64,000 nt of DNA from Bacteroidetes bacterium B1(2017). Its GTDB lineage: Bacteria > Bacteroidota > Bacteroidia > UKL13-3. Location of the stretch: positions 47,021 through 111,020 of the forward strand of contig NKJG01000009.1 of NCBI GenBank assembly GCA_002256395.1. Direction: 5' to 3'. Positions within the stretch are counted from its first letter, which is position 1, and each line of letters starts with the position of its first letter. Shown here piece by piece: positions 37,601-46,211 of the stretch. A program made the position numbers and the translations under genes. Under the pieces are notes generated by a model, which did no database searches, was not told the DNA's origin, and saw only the letters and a list, made by a program, of their open reading frames with translations.

Positions 37601-37712
37601 TGGCTTAATTAGAAAATCTTTTGATTTTGCTGGTTTGCAAGGGGGCTTTTATACTTTACAGGTTATCAAAGGAAAAGAAGTTAGCAACCACAAATTGATT
37701 TTAAACAAATAG
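31692..37712 (+). CDS. Giant T9SS type A surface protein (propeller repeats, four fibronectin-like modules, SBBP repeats, LamG)
   Basis: A 2006-residue secreted protein. Signal peptide MNKFFQGFLTLLLCCVGFKSFSQ. Residues about 30-735 are repeated beta-propeller-like blades with FVGGNFTLVGG or FLGGDFSLV motifs. Four fibronectin-III-like modules start near 738, 856, 976 and 1111, each with W(T/Q)(R/K/N)GNG(S/Q/N). SBBP repeats cover about 1236-1660 (GGTGDEASSSVVLDAAGNPI), a LamG domain about 1676-1905 (RFNGNANDFSGNNHNG), and the type A sorting domain about 1925-2006 (LFPNPSNGSVTFEM). It is exported by T9SS and probably surface-attached. No enzymatic domain is seen; an adhesive or matrix role is inference. 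Confidence 0.9.
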   Translation: MNKFFQGFLTLLLCCVGFKSFSQTPTLFNGGLRFNGEVLTQVSNGTDVFYGGAFTAINAKTGPGFNVNLATGVPAVTAAFAQISGTVKSVAPDGSGGFVIGGLFSTLGTPSYANLIRVNSLGVIQPITSLNIPSTVNKVLVQGTMAYVFGQFGGRRINLGTNTQDSWNQQTMSAVINDALVYNGQIYAGGKFFNGTNYKPLVRYTISNGLIDNSYGPNISSTSSAASINNAVINVLYLNNSDLVFGGLNILFVNGVSRNNLGAINLLSNATTSLQVQFNGAINALAISGMNLFVGGSFTLVKNSAFATAIPKSNLAVINLGFGQVNSSWSPNPNGTINSLVNVGTNLAVGGGFSSIGALALSNMVFMNSSSSTTPVLNLTNTPNPNGIVYGISVNGSIASVYGSFTEMEYLKRNRIAAISSTTGLPTSFAPSIGDGAVRAILPLGSNIFVGGNFTLVGGLSRSNFATFTPTGANNDNIRINFNNAVRAIASNGTDLFLGGDFSLVTTPNNSIQAARNYLSSVNISSGAAIINSGFNANLVSPVAANAVNVVKFINGAVYVGGQFIAPKNKLAMLIPSTGSVNSSFDARIVTTATSTFVSDILQVSSTQIAIGGKFVYGFSQNVAVNGNAIGTPIEGGLAVLNSSNGNLNYRNINIAGEVSSIVKQSATSIEYTLRNGGVQSFNMVSSTSTSLLTSTSTINSISYFNSNYCFAGNFDLVYNSLSFKNLGMIAYTPAQAPTVIASNFNATSITYNSMNLSWTRGNGSRCLVLARAISPPSAAPVNGATYTGSSFFGAGGSTIGGAQVIYDGTGTSVSLTNLNALTTYIFRVIEYNGTGLNTLYSSGYMSASASTIDFPTPTIASSGLNFTQVTQTEITANWTKGNGQKRLLVVRQGSPVSFVPTNNSQYFASSFFGSVDLGSGNFGIYNGIGSSVSITNLVQGTTYYFALYEFNQSGSMVRYMSGPLTGTQATTAMATAPTTEGGNLTFQNLASTITRVSWQNGNGSKRLLLAVEGDLNTTDGNVSTVNGTVYTANSNFSSASPLASEIMLSSFGIPAKVVYNGNGSTAIVTGLLPNTFYTYYVVEYNDLVGYPSSAAYYPYGAVGTKQTDPSIQAPSVSASLPKSIESNNAIRFSWTNGNGNNRLVVVRQGLPITWTPSGNNNYGANSNYSSGTDLGLGQKIVYNGNGSTVDVTGLLPYTSYHFAVYEYNSAFNNATSTTEYAYRTTGPAIYNVKTAAPNWPRVAGGSETDAAGSVAVDASGNVYVSGTIKGNSNFGLNQVLAVGNDIFLAKYSSTGDLIWLRTAGGTGDEASSSVVLDAAGNPIIAGSFQGTSTFGTTSVTSAGSDDGFIAKYDASGAFVWVKTFGSTDQDVVNAMVLDAAGNILVGGFHSGLTSFAGTTTTLNNSGKSDLIVVKYNSSGAFQWARSGGNANTYDFAFGIGTDANNNVFVTGEIKGISTFGTVNTGFAGASDIILVKYDATGTVQYANNYGSTGDDKGLSLDVDANGQVYLVGAFSGTVAFGSTNLTSVGITDGFITKINGSNGTVSWAKQMGGVSQDIASGVDLGTNGEIFVTGSFGGSANFDSQVLTSQGNLDIFVATYTSNGLLNVARRFGGPLDDAARGVYAILPNNTYITGYFNASASFGGFDVYTKVQPVPPAGNWDLFIHNIGATYNSDPSADLVAWYRFNGNANDFSGNNHNGLIVSTSSANAVNAISDRNATASSAYDFVGNGRVDFTIPANPTFNGLNEFTAMAWVKVSNFAGANFVDKGIISTDAADGLSFNLMVTKEQGLFGQIFDASANPVGAATSASYIYNAGTWAHVAITYENGIQSRIFLDGNVVGTIGSFATGTMNLSARRYTIGAFGQTIGGVFNYSNNMNGGLDDVRIYKKALTAVQIQNIMNSTSALSAPPMENSKLNLVKSDEGNLFPNPSNGSVTFEMVNDAETEISFVLLDLSGKTVYSEEASTYDSGLIRKSFDFAGLQGGFYTLQVIKGKEVSNHKLILNK

Positions 37713-37720
37713 AAATTTAT

Positions 37721-37747
37721 GCACTACACCAATTATTGGTGTAGTGC
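37721..37747. terminator. 13-bp perfect hairpin between two T9SS genes
   Basis: GCACTACACCAAT and ATTGGTGTAGTGC flank a single T, a perfect inverted repeat just after the 31692 gene. It lacks a T-run (TATTTTACCC follows), so it may be a weak terminator or mRNA-stabilising hairpin. Confidence 0.5.
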
Positions 37748-37776
37748 TATTTTACCCATTACTTATTTTATTGCAT

Positions 37777-40700
37777 ATGAAAAAATTACTTATACTAAGT
37801 ACAGTATTTGTTTATACATTATTAACTGCCACTGCTCAAAATGTTGTTTCTAATTTTTGGGAAACAGATGGTCAGGTAAATGCCACTTTAAGATTAAATA
37901 ATAAAATCTATTTAGGTGGAGAGTTCAGTTATATAGGACCAAGCACAGGTTCATTTGGAGCCTATAATTTAACTCAAAACCAGCTTTTGTCGACAGGTAT
38001 TTCAATTAGAGGTATGGTAAATGCCATGGTTACAGATAATGCAGGTAATACCTATCTAGGTGGGAATTTTTCTGTAAATGGAGCCTCCTTTATTTCGCTT
38101 GCCAAATTTGGTCCAGGCATGGTTCTAGACAATAGTTTTAAACCTTCTATTAATGGTGCTATTCAAAAAATGGTTATTAATAATAATAGCTTGTATATAG
38201 CTGGACCATTTAGTACCATTAATTCTCAATTTAGAGTTGGATTGGCTGCTTTTGATTTAACTACAAGTACTCTTAGTTCATTTGCTCCTAACCCAGATGG
38301 ACAGGTAAATTCATTAGCTACTAGCAATGGGGTTTTATATGTTGGTGGAGGATTTAGTTTTATCTCTAATTCAAATAGATCTTCACTGGCTGCGTATGAT
38401 GCATCCAAAAATTTATTGTCATTTAACATGCCTATAAATGGTACAATTAATTCCATTGCTGTAAAAGATTCATTGTTATTTGTGGCTGGAAATTTTGATA
38501 GCATTGCAGGTGTTTCAAGAGATAACTTAGGTTCAATTAATATTCTAACTTCTACAGTTAGAAATTGGCGTGCAGATGTTGCAGGAAGTGTTTATCAAAT
38601 GGCCTTTTCTGGTTCTTCTTTGTATGTAGCAGGTAATTTTTATCAAGTAGGAATTGAAGCTAGAAATCACTTGGCTGGCTTAAATTATTTAACAGGTGCG
38701 GTTTTAAGTTTTAATCCTGGTTTTGATGATGCTATTCATTCTATTGCTATTAAAGGAAATACCTTATATGCTGCTGGTATGTTTCATTCTATTGGTTCCG
38801 ATTCGCGCAATTATTTAGGAGCAGTAAATTTAAGTTCTGGTTCGGTTACCGGCACTTTACCCAAAGTAAATGGAGAAGTTCATTGCCTATTAAACTCTGG
38901 AGATTCATTGTTTTTTACAGGTATGTTTTCTAGTTATGGAGGACAAACTGCTAATAATTTTGCAGTATTAGATAGAAATACTGGAACACCTGTAGCTGCA
39001 ACTATGGATATAAATGGTCCGATACATGATTTTGAAATAATAGGTGGTCAATTATTAGTAGCGGGTGATTTCTCGTTAATTAATAGTACCTCAAGAATGG
39101 GTGTTGCAATTGTAGATACCATTGGCTTTGTTCCTAATTCTTGGGATCCTCAGGTAGATGGAAAGGTTTATGATGCTCAGGTTTTTGGTAATACCGTTTA
39201 CCTAGCTGGTAGTTTTAATTATTTTGGTTTGGTTGAACGCAATTATTTGGCAGTAGTAGATGCTGCAACTGCTGTATTAAATACTTGGAACCCTAATCCA
39301 AATGGACCCGTAACAAAATTGGTAGTTAATGGATCACAGTTATATGCTATTGGCGATTTTAATACAATTGGTAGTACTAGTCGTAATAAAATTGCTTCTT
39401 TTGATATTTCAAATAATAGAGCATTAAGATCTTGGAATGCAAATGTAGATTCAACTATTAACGCTATTAGTTCAAATGGTTCAAGCATTTTTATTGGTGG
39501 AGCTTTTAGTAATGTTGGTTTAAATAGCCGTGCGTTTATTGCGTCTTTAGACACAAGTGCAGGTTTAGCCCAAACCTTTAATGCTCAAGTGAGCGGTGAG
39601 GTACATAGCTTAAAAGCAGATAATGGACTACTTTATGTTGGTGGCGATTTCTCTACTCAATTAGCAACAGGATTCGCTTGTTTTTCTATTTCAAATTCGC
39701 AAGAATTAGACTTTCCTGTTAAGCCAATGTCTGGCATGGTTAGAAAAATTAACCAGTCTGGAACGCAATTATTTTTAAGTGGTAATTTTATCTTAGAAAG
39801 TTCAAAAGCAAACTTTGCTGTAGTAAATTTAAGTGTAAGTGCTCCAACAGTTCAAGCGAGTTCACTTAACATTTTTAATATTGCTCCTACAAGTTTAAGC
39901 CTAAGATTTGCTAAAGGAAACGGTTCAAAGTATATTGTATTAGCTAAACAAGGATCGGCAGTGGATACATTCCCTATAAATGGATCAACTTTAACGGCCA
40001 ATTCTGAATTTGGTTCAGGCCAAAATTTAGGTGCTAGTTTTGTGGTTTATAATGGTACCGATACAAGCGTTACTATTACTGGGTTAAATACCACAACCAA
40101 TTACCATTTTGCCGTATTTACCTATAATGGATTTTCTTCAAACACCATTTATCTTCAAAGCAATCCTGCTAGAGCAAATCAAAGTACTATTGGTGGTTAT
40201 AATCCTCCTACAAGTGCCGCTACAAACGTTACTTTTAGTGATGTTAGGCTGAACCAAATGATGGTAAAATGGACTCATGGAAATGGATCTGGAAGATATG
40301 TTGTGGCTCATGTTACAAGTGCAGTTAATAAAATACCTGCTGATAGTACTGTATACATCTCTAATTCTGAATTTGGTTCTGGCGATGATTTAGGTGCAGG
40401 AAATTTTGTTGTATATGCTGGAACCGAAGATTCTGTTTTAGTTACTGGTTTAACTTCTGGCTTAAGCTATTATTTTAAAGTATTTGAATACAATGGCGAT
40501 GGCCAATTTAGAAGAGTATTAGCTACGGCTCCAAGTGCAAGTATGGCCACCTTAAGTAAAGCAACTGAACCAAATACGGGTAGTTCGGCCTTAATATTTT
40601 CGGCGGTAAGCAAAACAAGTATGCAACTAAATTGGACAAATGGAAATGGAGCTTCACGTATTGTTATTGCGAGTATGGGGCAAGCCGTAAGTACTATGCC

Positions 40701-41571
40701 TACAGATGGTGAAACCTATTTTAGCGATAATAGTTTTAATGGTGCCTCATCTTATTTATCAGATCGCGAGCGCGTAGTTTATGTTGGATCTGGCAACCAA
40801 TTTAATCTTACAGGATTGGCTGAAAATACTACCTATTATTTTGCCGTAATTGAATATAATGGTTCGGCTTATACAATTAATTACCAAAGCAGTGGTTTTG
40901 CTACTGGAAGCAAAAAAACTAGTTCTAGTTTAATTGTGCCAAGCACCGCTGCTAAGAATATCGTATTTACTAAAGTTGGTTCAGACAGCCTAGGAATTAG
41001 TTTTACACCAGGTAATGGCGAAAAGCGTTTAGTATTAGTAAGAAAAGGAAGTAGTTTAAATTCCTTCCCAGTATTAGGAAAGAACTATGTTGCCAATACA
41101 GAATTTGGAAAAGGAGATAGTTTAGATGATGGTTCTTTTGCGGTTTGGTCTGATGCTGGCAGCTCAGTTACGGTTACTAATTTGGAAGCTAAAACAACGT
41201 ATTGGGTTTCTGTTTTTGAATTTAATACCTCACCATTTGGAAATTTATATTTGATTGATTCATTCCCTGAAGCAAACACCATTACTTTGCCTCCAACGGG
41301 AATAAATAAAATTAAATCTTCCGGAGCCTTAAGAACCTATCCAAACCCGGTGGTGGATGGAGTATTAACGATTGAATTTGAAAAACCTATTGCTTCAGAT
41401 GCTACCTTTAGCTTCTATGATTTATCGGGTAAATTGGTTTATGAATTTACAAATGAATCTATTAGTCAAACTAGTGTTCAACTTACCTTGCCAAGGCTTG
41501 ACGCAGGAATTTATTTAGTACGAGTGGCAAGCGGAAAAGAATTCTTTCAAACTAAATTTAAAGTGAATTAA
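37777..41571 (+). CDS. Large T9SS type A surface protein (propeller repeats and four fibronectin-like modules)
   Basis: A 1264-residue secreted protein. ATG at 37777 begins the signal peptide MKKLLILSTVFVYTLLTATAQ; the GTG-initiated extension at 37744 overlaps the intergenic hairpin and is rejected. Residues 20-690 are propeller-like repeats (LYVGGGFSFISNSNRSSL, LFVAGNFDSIAGVSRDNL). Four fibronectin-III-like modules start near 688, 808, 931 and 1054 with GNGS/GNGA/GNGE signatures. The type A sorting domain covers about 1176-1264 (TYPNPVVDGVLTIEF). It is clearly a paralogue of the first half of the preceding protein, missing the SBBP and LamG parts. Probably surface-attached. Confidence 0.9.
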   Translation: MKKLLILSTVFVYTLLTATAQNVVSNFWETDGQVNATLRLNNKIYLGGEFSYIGPSTGSFGAYNLTQNQLLSTGISIRGMVNAMVTDNAGNTYLGGNFSVNGASFISLAKFGPGMVLDNSFKPSINGAIQKMVINNNSLYIAGPFSTINSQFRVGLAAFDLTTSTLSSFAPNPDGQVNSLATSNGVLYVGGGFSFISNSNRSSLAAYDASKNLLSFNMPINGTINSIAVKDSLLFVAGNFDSIAGVSRDNLGSINILTSTVRNWRADVAGSVYQMAFSGSSLYVAGNFYQVGIEARNHLAGLNYLTGAVLSFNPGFDDAIHSIAIKGNTLYAAGMFHSIGSDSRNYLGAVNLSSGSVTGTLPKVNGEVHCLLNSGDSLFFTGMFSSYGGQTANNFAVLDRNTGTPVAATMDINGPIHDFEIIGGQLLVAGDFSLINSTSRMGVAIVDTIGFVPNSWDPQVDGKVYDAQVFGNTVYLAGSFNYFGLVERNYLAVVDAATAVLNTWNPNPNGPVTKLVVNGSQLYAIGDFNTIGSTSRNKIASFDISNNRALRSWNANVDSTINAISSNGSSIFIGGAFSNVGLNSRAFIASLDTSAGLAQTFNAQVSGEVHSLKADNGLLYVGGDFSTQLATGFACFSISNSQELDFPVKPMSGMVRKINQSGTQLFLSGNFILESSKANFAVVNLSVSAPTVQASSLNIFNIAPTSLSLRFAKGNGSKYIVLAKQGSAVDTFPINGSTLTANSEFGSGQNLGASFVVYNGTDTSVTITGLNTTTNYHFAVFTYNGFSSNTIYLQSNPARANQSTIGGYNPPTSAATNVTFSDVRLNQMMVKWTHGNGSGRYVVAHVTSAVNKIPADSTVYISNSEFGSGDDLGAGNFVVYAGTEDSVLVTGLTSGLSYYFKVFEYNGDGQFRRVLATAPSASMATLSKATEPNTGSSALIFSAVSKTSMQLNWTNGNGASRIVIASMGQAVSTMPTDGETYFSDNSFNGASSYLSDRERVVYVGSGNQFNLTGLAENTTYYFAVIEYNGSAYTINYQSSGFATGSKKTSSSLIVPSTAAKNIVFTKVGSDSLGISFTPGNGEKRLVLVRKGSSLNSFPVLGKNYVANTEFGKGDSLDDGSFAVWSDAGSSVTVTNLEAKTTYWVSVFEFNTSPFGNLYLIDSFPEANTITLPPTGINKIKSSGALRTYPNPVVDGVLTIEFEKPIASDATFSFYDLSGKLVYEFTNESISQTSVQLTLPRLDAGIYLVRVASGKEFFQTKFKVN

Positions 41572-41620
41572 GTAAAATCGATTTAACTAATTCTCAAATT
41601 TAAATTTTAAACAAAAAATT

Positions 41621-43738
41621 ATGATAAGAAAAATTACCCTAAGTTTACTAGTTCTAGCGAGTATGCTAGTGGCTTGTAAAAAGGATATTGATTTAAAAAA
41701 ATTCGATAACTTAACCATAAGTTCCGAATTAGGTATTCCGCTGGCGGTGGTTGACATGAAAATGAGCGACCTCTTAAAGCAAGACTCAAATGTGGTATAT
41801 GATCCAGATGGTTTTATCCATTTTATTATTCGTGAAGACTCAATAGCAAGCTTCCCAGTAGATAGCTTCGTTAAATTGCCGGATTTAGCTCCTGTAACTG
41901 TTAATACTAAATTAGGCTTAATTGATATAACGGATATTACAATTTCTGAAACAAAAACTCTGGGAGAACTTGCCGATAATTTTTCATCCACAACCAAGGC
42001 GGCTTTGCAAGCTGCTAATGGCACAGTTTCTATTTTTCCGAGTATAAATGATCAAAATAATAATATCACAAGTTTACCTTTAAATGCCTCGCAATTTGCT
42101 AGTGTAAGAATTGCCAATGGCTTTTTGGTTATAGATTTTAAAAATCAACTTAAGGTAACTATAGACCAAGTAAAGGTTAATATTTTTAATACTGTTCCGT
42201 TTCAAACTTTGGTTGGACAATTAGTGTTTAATAATATTCCACCAAGTTCATCCAAGAAAGATTCCTTAAATTTATCGGGAGTAACTCTTTCAAGTAGTTT
42301 GGCTTATTCATTACCAACCTTCAGAACATTCGCAAGTTCAAGCCCTGTATTAATTGATTTAAACGATGGTGTTAAATTAGATGTAACTACCAAAGGCATG
42401 AAGGCTTCTGGTGGTACGGCCATTTTTCCAGATCAAACCATTAATGCCCAAGACCTAAAAGTTGATTTAAAAGCAGATGACCCTACTGTTAGAATTAGAC
42501 ATGTAGAATTTGAAAGTGGTATGATTAATTATTCTGTTGCTTCAAATATTGATGAGCAATTAAGTATTAAAATTACCATACAAGGGGCCACCAAAAATGC
42601 GGTGCCTTTAGCACCAATTTTAATTAATGTTAAAAACCAAACCAAAACAGGTACCATAGATTTAAAAGATGTATTGTTTGATTTAACACTTGATGGTACC
42701 CAACCTTATAATAAAATGAGTGTAAAGGTTGAGCCAAGGTTAATTTCTTCAAATGTTATGAAGGACTTTGATTCTTCTAATTACGTGAATGCTAGTTTTA
42801 CATTTGGAACTCTTAAATTTAAGGAAGTAAATGGGTATTTAGGTAACAGAGATATTGCCATTGATGTTACTGAACAAACCTTTGATTTCTTGGAACAATT
42901 TGATAAAGGATTTCCTTTGGATGATCCTAAAATTAAAATCCTTTCAAGTAACTCAATTGGAGTTCCAGTTAGTGTAACACTTGATGCCGAAGGAACTTCA
43001 GCTAAAGGCGCAAAACAAAAATTGAACGCAAGTCCGTTTATTATTGGTTACCCAAGCACTGCTCAAAAAGGTCAGGTAATTTCTGATACTAAAGTAATCG
43101 ATAAAAGTAATTCGTCGCTTCTAGCCCTTCTAAATTTACCTCCTACAAGAATTTCGTTTGGAGGAAAAGCAAGTATTAATGCAGGAGGCTTTACAGGCGC
43201 CTACAACGATTTTATTGTTAAAGGTAGTGGTATTGCTGTAGGGTTTGAAATTGATATGCCATTAAGCTTAAAGACGAATAATTTTGTTATTGAACAAACT
43301 TCAGATAATCCTTTATTTGATATAAAGAATGGTAAAATTGATAAAACAAAATTAGGTACCGATTCTGTTGAGTATGTTGATTTAATTTTAAAGATTGATA
43401 ATGGAATTCCTCTTGAAATGAAATTAGATATGTTCTTTGCCACTCAAGACACTGTAATAAGTGATTCTATAATAGTAGGAACGCTTATGCAATCTGCCAT
43501 TGCCGACGCAAATGGAAGAACCACTAAAAACACCTTGAGTTCGTGTACTGTTCGTATTCCAAGAGAAAAGATGGATGCTATTAGAAGCCAGAACCTAACT
43601 AAAATGGTTGTGCGTATGACCGTAATATCCGCTAGTAACGGTACTCAAGTATCTAAAATATATTCTAATTATACAACCAGAATTGGAATTTCGGCTAAGG
43701 TTAAATTGAGATATAATTATAAGAAAACACAGAAATAA
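41621..43738 (+). CDS. Predicted lipoprotein, function unknown
   Basis: A 705-residue lipoprotein with the signal MIRKITLSLLVLASMLVACKKD and lipobox LVAC. The mature part is beta-rich without known catalytic motifs, with recurring hydrophobic-alternating segments (LTISSELGIPLAVVDMKMSDLL, VRIANGFLVIDFKNQLKVTI). The next gene, a DUF5723-OmpA protein, starts 6 bases after its stop, so the two form an operon and probably act together at the outer membrane. I do not recognise a named family. Confidence 0.72.
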   Translation: MIRKITLSLLVLASMLVACKKDIDLKKFDNLTISSELGIPLAVVDMKMSDLLKQDSNVVYDPDGFIHFIIREDSIASFPVDSFVKLPDLAPVTVNTKLGLIDITDITISETKTLGELADNFSSTTKAALQAANGTVSIFPSINDQNNNITSLPLNASQFASVRIANGFLVIDFKNQLKVTIDQVKVNIFNTVPFQTLVGQLVFNNIPPSSSKKDSLNLSGVTLSSSLAYSLPTFRTFASSSPVLIDLNDGVKLDVTTKGMKASGGTAIFPDQTINAQDLKVDLKADDPTVRIRHVEFESGMINYSVASNIDEQLSIKITIQGATKNAVPLAPILINVKNQTKTGTIDLKDVLFDLTLDGTQPYNKMSVKVEPRLISSNVMKDFDSSNYVNASFTFGTLKFKEVNGYLGNRDIAIDVTEQTFDFLEQFDKGFPLDDPKIKILSSNSIGVPVSVTLDAEGTSAKGAKQKLNASPFIIGYPSTAQKGQVISDTKVIDKSNSSLLALLNLPPTRISFGGKASINAGGFTGAYNDFIVKGSGIAVGFEIDMPLSLKTNNFVIEQTSDNPLFDIKNGKIDKTKLGTDSVEYVDLILKIDNGIPLEMKLDMFFATQDTVISDSIIVGTLMQSAIADANGRTTKNTLSSCTVRIPREKMDAIRSQNLTKMVVRMTVISASNGTQVSKIYSNYTTRIGISAKVKLRYNYKKTQK

Positions 43739-43744
43739 ACTACG

Positions 43745-46138
43745 ATGAAAAAATTATTACTACTTAGTTTCTTGTGTTTAGCAGGTACAGTATTTGCTCA
43801 AACCAATCTTACATTTTATAATTTTAGAACGGTTGGCCAAACCAATTTTCTAAATCCGGCCATTAATTCTCGTCAAGCATTTACCTTAGGTATTCTTGAT
43901 AACTATAACCACTTTTATTTACCTGGTATTACCGCTTACGATGTTTTAAGAAGCGACGAAACAGCGAATCAAACCTTAGATAAAATTTTATCAAACGATA
44001 AATATAATTTAAAGAACATACAGCTTTATAATGAAGTAAACCCATTGTTTATTGGGTTCAAGGTAAAGCGTAATTATATTTCATTTGGACTTCAAACTAC
44101 GCTTAACCACAATATAAGTTTGCCAAAGGATGTGCTAACAATGATATATTTTGGGAATACATCTATTAATGGTTTAGTAGGTAAAGACATTCAAGTTAGC
44201 GACCTTAAATTGAATGTGAGTGCCTTCTCATCAGCCTATTTATCTTTTTCAAGGGATATAAATGAAAAGCTAACTATTGGTGTAAAGGGAAAATATCATA
44301 TTGGTATTTATAATGGCGAATTACTTAGAAATGTAAGTACTTTAAAAACAGATTCTACCGGTACAAATAATACCTATAGAATTACTGCCACCACCGATTA
44401 TGAATTACGTGGAGCGGGTGCAGATAGAATTGATGGAATTATAAATGCTAAAAGTCTTGATCCTATGAAATTAGGTATGGATTATTTAAATAAGCCTGTT
44501 GGTTCTGGTTTCTCTGTTGATTTAGGAATGAATTATCGTGCCACAAAAAGGTTTAGTATTTCGGCAAGTGTTCTTGATTTGGGGTATATAAATTGGAAAG
44601 AAGCAAAATCGTATGCTCAAAAAGCTAACTTTTATTTCGAAGGATTTGTAACAGATGACCCAACCCAAATAGATACAACTACACTTAAAAATTTGCAGGA
44701 TTCAGTAACAGAATTATTCAAACCTGTTCAAACTACAATTGCTGGTTACCGTACTTATTTTAGCCCTAAAGTATATGTTGGTTTACAATATAACCTATAC
44801 AACAGCGGAAGCATTGGATTTGTAGGATATGGCGAAATGTGGAATGGTAAATTCCGTCCGGGTGCCAGCGTTTCATACACCCAACGTGTTTGGCGTTTAT
44901 TAGATTTACGTGTAAACTACAATATCTATAGAGAGCAATATCAAAACGTAGGGGCTGGCATGGCTTTAAGCCTTGGGCCATTGGTTATGTATCTTATGTC
45001 GGATAATATTATAGGATGGGCTCCTTTGGATGGAACTCTTCGCTTGAACTCGCATTATACAAATGCGCGAGTAGGTGTTAACATAAATATTGGTGGCCGT
45101 TTTGATAGAGATAATGATGGTGTGCCTGATAGAAAAGACAAGTGTAAACGTGTTCCAGGTCTTGTTAAATTTGATGGTTGCCCTGATACAGATAACGACA
45201 GTGTGCCAGATACAAAAGACGAATGTATTGATGTAAAAGGTACTGTTGCTGCAAATGGTTGCCCAGACATTGATGGCGATGGCGTGAAAGATTTATCCGA
45301 TTCTTGCGTGAACGAAAAAGGTAGCATGAAGCTTCATGGTTGCCCAGATATGGATAATGATGGTGTGGCAGATAAATTCGATAAATGTCCTCAAGATTCG
45401 GGTATGGTTAGCCGCGGTGGTTGCCCAGATAGAGATGGTGATGGCGTTTTAGATAAAGCTGATTTGTGCCCTGATGTGGCTGGATTTATGATTACTAAAG
45501 GCTGTCCAGATGCCGATAGAGATTCTGTTCCAGATAATGCTGATGAGTGCCCTAGTATTCCAGGCCTTGTTAAGTTTAATGGTTGCCCTGATACCGATGG
45601 AGATGGAATTATTAATAAATTAGATAGCTGTATTGCTGAGGCAGGTCCTGCAAGCACCTATGGTTGCCCAGATACCGATGGCGATGGCGTAGCCGATAAA
45701 TATGATAATTGTCCTACCGAGGCTGGAACAATTGAAAATGCAGGTTGCCCTGCGCTTGATCCTAGTTTGGTTGTATTAAATGAAGAGGAGAAAAAGGTAT
45801 TGAATGAAGCCTTTAGTAGCCTTGAATTCCAAACAGGTACTGCCAAAATTAGCGAAAGTTCTTTGGCAAGTTTAACAGAATTAGCTGCTTTATTGGTTGC
45901 TAAACCTCTCTATAAACTTGAAATTAATGGCCATACCGATAATGTTGGAAATGCTGCCAAGAACCAAAAACTAAGTCAAGATAGAGCCAATGCCGTTAAG
46001 AAATATCTTTCTAGCAATGGTGTAGAAGGCAATCGTTTAAAAGCAACTGGTTTTGGATCTAAGAAACCTGTGGCCGATAATAAAACCCCTGAAGGTCGTC
46101 AGAAAAACAGAAGGGTTGAATTTAAAATAGTGAAGTAG
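43745..46138 (+). CDS. DUF5723 / thrombospondin type 3 / OmpA-like outer-membrane protein
   Basis: A 797-residue outer-membrane protein. Signal peptide MKKLLLLSFLCLAGTVFAQ. Residues about 20-450 form a DUF5723-type barrel (NLTFYNFRTVGQTNFLNPAI). Eight calcium-binding thrombospondin type 3 repeats follow at about 454-670, each about 26 residues ending in (K/R/H/N/A)GCPD. The last 120 residues are an OmpA domain with LEINGHTDNVGNAAKNQKLS and DRANAVKKYL, which binds peptidoglycan. It probably anchors the outer membrane to the cell wall. It is paired with the preceding lipoprotein and followed by a strong bidirectional terminator. Confidence 0.93.
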   Translation: MKKLLLLSFLCLAGTVFAQTNLTFYNFRTVGQTNFLNPAINSRQAFTLGILDNYNHFYLPGITAYDVLRSDETANQTLDKILSNDKYNLKNIQLYNEVNPLFIGFKVKRNYISFGLQTTLNHNISLPKDVLTMIYFGNTSINGLVGKDIQVSDLKLNVSAFSSAYLSFSRDINEKLTIGVKGKYHIGIYNGELLRNVSTLKTDSTGTNNTYRITATTDYELRGAGADRIDGIINAKSLDPMKLGMDYLNKPVGSGFSVDLGMNYRATKRFSISASVLDLGYINWKEAKSYAQKANFYFEGFVTDDPTQIDTTTLKNLQDSVTELFKPVQTTIAGYRTYFSPKVYVGLQYNLYNSGSIGFVGYGEMWNGKFRPGASVSYTQRVWRLLDLRVNYNIYREQYQNVGAGMALSLGPLVMYLMSDNIIGWAPLDGTLRLNSHYTNARVGVNINIGGRFDRDNDGVPDRKDKCKRVPGLVKFDGCPDTDNDSVPDTKDECIDVKGTVAANGCPDIDGDGVKDLSDSCVNEKGSMKLHGCPDMDNDGVADKFDKCPQDSGMVSRGGCPDRDGDGVLDKADLCPDVAGFMITKGCPDADRDSVPDNADECPSIPGLVKFNGCPDTDGDGIINKLDSCIAEAGPASTYGCPDTDGDGVADKYDNCPTEAGTIENAGCPALDPSLVVLNEEEKKVLNEAFSSLEFQTGTAKISESSLASLTELAALLVAKPLYKLEINGHTDNVGNAAKNQKLSQDRANAVKKYLSSNGVEGNRLKATGFGSKKPVADNKTPEGRQKNRRVEFKIVK
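45106..45755 (+). repeat. Eight thrombospondin type 3 coding repeats
   Basis: Eight units of roughly 78-84 bases encode D-x-D-x-D-G-(V/I)-x-D...C...GCP motifs. They form the calcium-binding linker of the OmpA protein; the DNA copies are similar but not identical. Confidence 0.85.
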
Positions 46139-46157
46139 AAAGCTTCGGCTATAAACT

Positions 46158-46193
46158 AAAAAAGTCCATGACCGCAAGGTCATGGACTTTTTT
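46158..46193. terminator. Bidirectional terminator between the OmpA gene and ndk
   Basis: AAAAAAGTCCATGACC and GGTCATGGACTTTTTT are perfect complements with a GCAA loop. It provides a T-run in both directions for the convergent genes. Confidence 0.92.
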
Positions 46194-46211
46194 TTATGTT
46201 CTTCGTTCTGT

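Noticed and set aside
45106..45755. Minisatellite or non-coding repeat
   Set aside because: The repeats are in frame and encode calcium-binding thrombospondin type 3 motifs, so coding selection explains them.
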